From NCBI GenBank assembly GCA_035316025.1, contig DATFXL010000028.1, positions 1 to 33,034 on the forward strand: 33,034 nucleotides of DNA, read 5' to 3'. Origin of the DNA: JALZAA01 sp035316025 (GTDB lineage Bacteria; Actinomycetota; Acidimicrobiia; IMCC26256; JACDBD01). The position numbers and the translations under genes were made by a program. Positions 29,808-33,034 of the stretch are shown here, one piece after another. The notes beneath the pieces were generated by a model. It saw only the letters and a list, made by a program, of their open reading frames with translations, did not search any database and was not told the origin of the DNA. The number at the start of each line of letters is the position of its first letter. Within the stretch, counting starts at the first letter, position 1.

Positions 29808-31367
29808 ATGCGCATCGCGGCGCTCGACCTGGGGACGAACTCGTTCCACCTGCTCATCGCGGACGTGCATCCCGACGGCAGCTTCACGCCCCTCGCCCGG
29901 GAGAAGGAGATGCTGCGTCTCGGCGACAGCGTCAGCCGCGAGGGTTTCATCCCGCCCGATGCCGCCGACTTGGCTGTGGCAACGGTGCGACGCATGAAGA
30001 TGCTCGCCCAGGCGGCCCACGCCACCGAGATCGTCGCCTGCGCGACCAGCGCCATCCGCCTGGCCGCGAACGGCGACGAGCTCGTCGACCGCATCGAGCG
30101 AGACACCGGCGTGGCCGTCGACGTGATCAACGGCCTCACCGAGGCCCGGCTCATCTTCGGCGCTATCAGGGCGAGCGTCCTGCTCGAGCCGGCGCCGGCG
30201 CTGTGCCTCGACCTCGGCGGCGGCAGCCTCGAGGTCATGGTCGGGACCGCGTCGGGACTGCTGTGGGCGACGAGCGAGAACCTCGGGGTCGCCCGCCTCA
30301 CGGCCGACTTCGTCCACTCCGATCCGATCGCCAAGGCCGACCGGCGGGCGTTGCGTGCTCACCTGACCACCGCGCTGCGCCGCGTCGCGCGGGACACCGC
30401 GCAGTACGAGCCGAAGCTGGTGGTCGGGAGCAGCGGCACGCTGGAAGACCTCGCAGCCATGGTCGCGGCGCGGCGCGATGCCCAGATCCCTGTATCGCTG
30501 AACCAGCTCACGTTCACCCGTGACGAGTTCCTTCCACTGCACGAGGAGATCGTCTCGTCGAAGGCGTCAGAGCGACGCCGTTTTGTCGGGCTCGAGCCTC
30601 GACGTGTCGACCTCATCGTCGCCGGCTCGACGTTCCTGGCGACCGCCTTCGAGGTGTTCGAGTTCGACGAGATGACGATCAGCGAATGGTCACTGCGCGA
30701 AGGCATCTTGCTCGACGTCATCGGCCACCATGACCCTGCCGACTGGACCGACGACCCCCGTTCGATCCGGCGGGCGTCGGTGCAGGGCCTCACACGGCGA
30801 TGTAGCGCCCCCGAGGACCACTCCCGCCAGGTCGCGCGTCTTGCGCTCGAGCTGTTCGACCAGACAACCGAACTGCACGGGCTCGACGCGCACGACCGGG
30901 AGATGCTCGAGTACGCCGCGCTCTTGCACGACATCGGCGAGCACGTCGCCCACGACGGGCACCATCGTCACGCCGCGTACCTGGTACGGCACGGCGGCCT
31001 GCGCGGCTTCGCGCCCGAGGAGGTCTCGCTGCTCGCCGCCCTCGCCCGCTGGCACCGGCGAGGCGAGCCGCGGGCGACGGAGGAGTTCGGTCCGCTCGGG
31101 CCCGGAGGCGAGGAGCGCCTCCGCAAGCTGGCCGCGCTCCTGCGCATCGCCGACGGCCTCGACCGGAGCCGCAGTCAGGCCGTCGACGACATCGACGTCC
31201 GTGTCGGGCCGTCGCTCGTCATGATCAGGCTCACGAGGAACCGTGACGCCGAGCTCGAGCAGTGGGGCGCACGACGCAAACGGGAGCTGTTCGAGAAGGT
31301 CTTCCGCCGCGAGCTCGAGGTGACCTGCCATCCCTCCGGCACCCGCGCCGCGCTGGCAGCGTCGTAA
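29808..31367 (+). CDS. Ppx/GppA phosphatase with HD domain
   Basis: 519-residue exopolyphosphatase/guanosine pentaphosphate phosphatase. The actin-like ATPase fold is shown by IAALDLGTNSFHLLIADV and CLDLGGGSLEVMVGTASGL, with ATSAIRLAANGDELV between and VVGSSGTLEDLAAMV after. The C-terminal third is an HD-type domain (LEYAALLHDIGEHVAHDGHH, RKLAALLRIADGLDRS). This two-domain plan is that of the long bacterial enzymes such as E. coli Ppx. It likely degrades polyphosphate or pppGpp in starvation signalling. ATG at 29808 follows TACAGT by eight bases; it converges on the phosphatase gene ending at 31395. Confidence 0.94.
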   Translation: MRIAALDLGTNSFHLLIADVHPDGSFTPLAREKEMLRLGDSVSREGFIPPDAADLAVATVRRMKMLAQAAHATEIVACATSAIRLAANGDELVDRIERDTGVAVDVINGLTEARLIFGAIRASVLLEPAPALCLDLGGGSLEVMVGTASGLLWATSENLGVARLTADFVHSDPIAKADRRALRAHLTTALRRVARDTAQYEPKLVVGSSGTLEDLAAMVAARRDAQIPVSLNQLTFTRDEFLPLHEEIVSSKASERRRFVGLEPRRVDLIVAGSTFLATAFEVFEFDEMTISEWSLREGILLDVIGHHDPADWTDDPRSIRRASVQGLTRRCSAPEDHSRQVARLALELFDQTTELHGLDAHDREMLEYAALLHDIGEHVAHDGHHRHAAYLVRHGGLRGFAPEEVSLLAALARWHRRGEPRATEEFGPLGPGGEERLRKLAALLRIADGLDRSRSQAVDDIDVRVGPSLVMIRLTRNRDAELEQWGARRKRELFEKVFRRELEVTCHPSGTRAALAAS

Positions 31368-31394
31368 CAACCAGATCTCCCCTTGAGTCCCGCC

Positions 31395-31913
31395 CTAAGC
31401 GATCTCCTCGTCGGGGACCGGTGCCAGCCCGGGCACGAGCCGGTCGATCAGGTCCCGGATCTCGCGCGCGCAGGCGCGGAACACCGGCAGGTCACCGCCG
31501 GCAGGGTCGTCGACGTCCTCCGACGATGTGAGCTCGGCGTCGGCGAGGTGGAGCGAGCCAAGGCGGTCGGTCAGGGCCTTGCCGGACGCGCTCGGCAGAT
31601 CGCGGACGAGTCGCTTGAGCGTGACGGTCTTCCCGGCCGCGTCGGGGTGCGTGCGCCGCATGTAGGCCACGTGCTCGGCCGCAAGGCAAATGACGACGTC
31701 GGCGGCGTCGACGTCGAGGTCGGTGAGCTGGTGGCTGCGGTGCATCGACTGCTCGACGCCGAGCTCGGCGATGGCGTCGCGGGTGCGCCAGCTCATCGGC
31801 ATGCCTTCGACCACGTGGGTCCCCGCCGTGACGACTCGCACGTGGGGCGCGCGGTCCTCCAGCAACGCGCCCGCCATCACGGATCGGGCGGCGTTCCCGG
31901 TGCAGAGGAACAC
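31395..31913 (-). CDS. Low-molecular-weight protein tyrosine phosphatase family; start uncertain
   Basis: 172-residue phosphatase of the low-molecular-weight PTP/arsenate-reductase fold. The P-loop VFLCTGNAARSVMAG holds the Cys-x5-Arg nucleophile motif at the N-terminus; AHVAYMRRTHPDAAGK and the acid candidate DDPAGG follow. The annotated GTG (31913) starts at VFLC, very close to the P-loop. The frame continues upstream (IAEPLEV) to an ATC at 31932-31934, two bases after the TetR stop, with no ATG, GTG or TTG between, so the real start is in doubt. It directly follows the TetR gene and is presumably co-transcribed. Confidence 0.85.
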   Translation of the reverse strand: MFLCTGNAARSVMAGALLEDRAPHVRVVTAGTHVVEGMPMSWRTRDAIAELGVEQSMHRSHQLTDLDVDAADVVICLAAEHVAYMRRTHPDAAGKTVTLKRLVRDLPSASGKALTDRLGSLHLADAELTSSEDVDDPAGGDLPVFRACAREIRDLIDRLVPGLAPVPDEEIA

Positions 31914-31936
31914 GACCTCGAGCGGCTCGGCGATCG

Positions 31937-32593
31937 CTACGCCTCCACACCGGTGACGGTCTGGTGGACGATCCGCGCCGTCGTCTCGACCACGTCGTCC
32001 CGGGTGATCCCGAGGGCTTCGAGGTCGCCGTGGAAGGCGGCCATGCGCTCGAGCAGCGCCACCAGCGCCGCCGCCGCCGCCATCGGCGAGATCTCGGGAC
32101 TCACGCGGCCCTCGGCTTGTGACTCGGTGACGGTCGTGGCGAGGTGATCGGTGATCGGCCGCAGCGAGCTGTTCCGGACGCGGCGGAAGCGCGGATCGCC
32201 TTCCTGCGCGGCGAGGTTGCGGGTGCGGAGCACGGCCCGGTGGGCATCCCAGTAACGGAGGAAGGCGTCGACCATCTCGCGGGCGGGGGCCAGGCCCGAC
32301 GGGCCGGTCCACGGGCGGCTGAGCAGCTCGTCGACCGGGGCGAGCTCCTCCCCCACCTCGGCCGTCAGGGCCAGCACCGCCTCCTCGACGTCACGGAAGT
32401 ATTGGTAGAAGGTTGCCGGCGACGTGCCGACCTCGCGGGCGATGTCGACGACGCGCAGATCTCGGACGCCGTGCGTCTCGAGCAGCCGCGCGGTGGCGTC
32501 GAGCAGGCGGCGGCGGGTAGCAGCACCTCGCTTGCCGAGCGGCCGGCCGTCGAGCGCGACCGCCTCTGCGGCCGGCGCAGATGAAGAGGGCAC
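31937..32593 (-). CDS. TetR-family transcriptional regulator
   Basis: 218-residue regulator. The N-terminal helix-turn-helix is clear: ATRRRLLDATARLLETHG, then VVDIAREVGTSPATFYQYF. The C-terminal ligand domain (FLRYWDAHRAVLRTRNLAAQE, MAAAAALVALLERMAAFHGDL) resembles those of lipid-catabolism regulators. GTG at 32593 follows a minus-strand TAGCCT -10 by eight bases (leaderless). CTGAC/GTCAG half-sites at 32617-32642 lie just upstream, so autoregulation is likely. It is the only TetR gene in the window and the best candidate to bind the palindromes at 1210, 7669, 16477 and 29731 (inference). Confidence 0.93.
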   Translation of the reverse strand: MPSSSAPAAEAVALDGRPLGKRGAATRRRLLDATARLLETHGVRDLRVVDIAREVGTSPATFYQYFRDVEEAVLALTAEVGEELAPVDELLSRPWTGPSGLAPAREMVDAFLRYWDAHRAVLRTRNLAAQEGDPRFRRVRNSSLRPITDHLATTVTESQAEGRVSPEISPMAAAAALVALLERMAAFHGDLEALGITRDDVVETTARIVHQTVTGVEA

Positions 32594-32601
32594 GGCGGAT
32601 C

Positions 32602-32607
32602 AGGCTA
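32602..32607 (-). promoter_or_regulatory. -10 TAGCCT of a leaderless promoter (TetR)
   Basis: Minus-strand TAGCCT is eight bases from the GTG at 32593, with no ribosome site between. Confidence 0.5.
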
Positions 32608-32616
32608 CCTGGCGCC

Positions 32617-32642
32617 CTGACGCCGATCTGACAGGTCGTCAG
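32617..32642. promoter_or_regulatory. CTGAC/GTCAG half-site cluster (site 5, autoregulatory)
   Basis: CTGAC occurs at 32617-32621 and 32628-32632, and GTCAG at 32638-32642. The second and third form CTGAC-N5-GTCAG with outer T and A extending the arms to TCTGAC/GTCAGA. The spacing is one base shorter than at the other sites. The cluster covers the -35 region of the TetR promoter. Confidence 0.45.
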
Positions 32643-32662
32643 ACGGCTCGATCCGTTTCCAC

Positions 32663-32881
32663 CTACGGGTCGTCGCGAAGCGTGAGGGCAAGCTTGGGGC
32701 ACGCGGTCACGGCGCGGCGGGCGTGGTCCATCAGCTCTCGCGGGATGGGCGTCGGGTCGAGGATCGGGTAGCCCCAGTCGTCGAGTCGGACCCGTTCGGG
32801 GAATAGTTCCGCGCAGATCCCGTGACCATCGCACACAGCGGCCGGTAATCCGACGCGAACGGCAGGACGGCATCCTTCCAA
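32663..32881 (-). CDS. [3Fe-4S]-type ferredoxin, possibly with altered N-terminus
   Basis: 72-residue frame from a TTG at 32881. The body is a typical actinobacterial ferredoxin: AAVCDGHGICAELFPERVRL with two cluster Cys and Gly-His in place of the middle Cys, DDWGYPILDPTPIPRELMDH, and the distal AVTACPKLALTL. The first residues (EGCRPAVRVGLP) are less typical and no good start or ribosome site is visible. Immediately upstream on the same strand an ApbE-like reading breaks off at about 32890, so the 5' end of this gene may lie at a deletion junction. The partner enzyme is not in the window. Confidence 0.82.
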   Translation of the reverse strand: MEGCRPAVRVGLPAAVCDGHGICAELFPERVRLDDWGYPILDPTPIPRELMDHARRAVTACPKLALTLRDDP

Positions 32882-32889
32882 CCGATCGG

Positions 32890-33034
32890 CGCGAGCAGTG
32901 GCGCGACGCGAACGCGACGCCCCCCGCCCTCGTTCACGCTCGTCAGATCGGAGTCGGGACGAAACCGGCTACATGCGCGGTCGATCTCTTCCAGCTGCTG
33001 TTGGAGCACCTGACGAGCGACCGCGAGTCGAGAC
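32890..33034 (-). pseudogene. ApbE-like (FAD:protein FMN transferase) fragment, interrupted
   Basis: From the right edge the frame reads SRLAVARQVLQQQLEEIDRA, CSRFRPDSDLTSVNEGGG and RRVRVAPLLA, which matches the N-terminal region of ApbE, the enzyme that attaches FMN to Thr residues of membrane redox subunits. After LLA (about 32890) similarity stops; the frame stays open to 32731 but there it runs through the ferredoxin gene in another frame. The rest of ApbE (roughly 200 residues, including the Mg/FAD site) is absent, so the gene is truncated by deletion or mis-joined. The start lies outside the window. Confidence 0.6.

Overview
The window is high-GC (roughly 70% by eye), densely packed DNA from an actinobacterium. 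Long reading frames, frequent GTG starts, many leaderless promoters, an F420-type luciferase-like oxidoreductase and several CoA-dependent catabolic enzymes fit that phylum. The mix of acyl-CoA dehydrogenase, paired amidohydrolases, [3Fe-4S] ferredoxins and a DUF2889-like protein resembles Acidimicrobiia or Mycobacteriales-type lipid, terpenoid or aromatic catabolism. This placement is inference; no rRNA, tRNA, CRISPR array, insertion sequence or phage gene was seen.

Layout. 1-4282: a two-domain acyl-CoA dehydrogenase running off the left edge, a hypothetical protein, a ferredoxin/alpha-beta hydrolase pair, and a divergent amidohydrolase. 4298-7610 (minus): thiolase, inositol-phosphatase-family enzyme and FGGY sugar kinase. 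7730-11236 (plus): SDR dehydrogenase, acyl-CoA synthetase, cupin and MaoC-like hydratase. 11255-14328 (minus): small proteins, a hotdog thioesterase and a striking 742-residue protein made of a 26-residue tryptophan-anchored repeat. 14380-18841: hydrolase plus amidohydrolase (minus), divergent from an atypical acyl-CoA synthetase plus a DUF2889-like protein. 18835-21579: an ECF sigma/anti-sigma pair divergent from a membrane protein/lipoprotein pair, then a small membrane protein. 21694-24137: VOC protein, SigJ/ECF41-like sigma factor, TrmO, hydrolase. 24291-26767: LLM oxidoreductase and two divergent SDRs. 26848-29654 (minus): aldehyde dehydrogenase, class II aldolase-family protein and lipoprotein. 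29808-33034: Ppx/GppA phosphatase, TetR regulator with a low-molecular-weight phosphatase, ferredoxin and an interrupted ApbE fragment.

The most interesting structure is regulatory. A 16-bp palindrome, CTGAC-N6-GTCAG, occurs exactly three times, always between genes (7669, 16477, 29731). A one-mismatch copy lies at 1210, and CTGAC/GTCAG half-sites stand in front of the only TetR gene of the window. The sites sit beside -10 elements of the acyl-CoA dehydrogenase, thiolase, SDR/acyl-CoA synthetase, amidohydrolase, second acyl-CoA synthetase and aldehyde dehydrogenase units. This suggests one local TetR-controlled catabolic regulon for acids activated to CoA thioesters and shortened by beta-oxidation. 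Separately, the ECF sigma gene and the divergent membrane-protein gene share matching promoters, GGTGATC-N16-CNGTAYC, each ending 6-7 nt before a start codon. These look like the sigma factor's own leaderless promoters.
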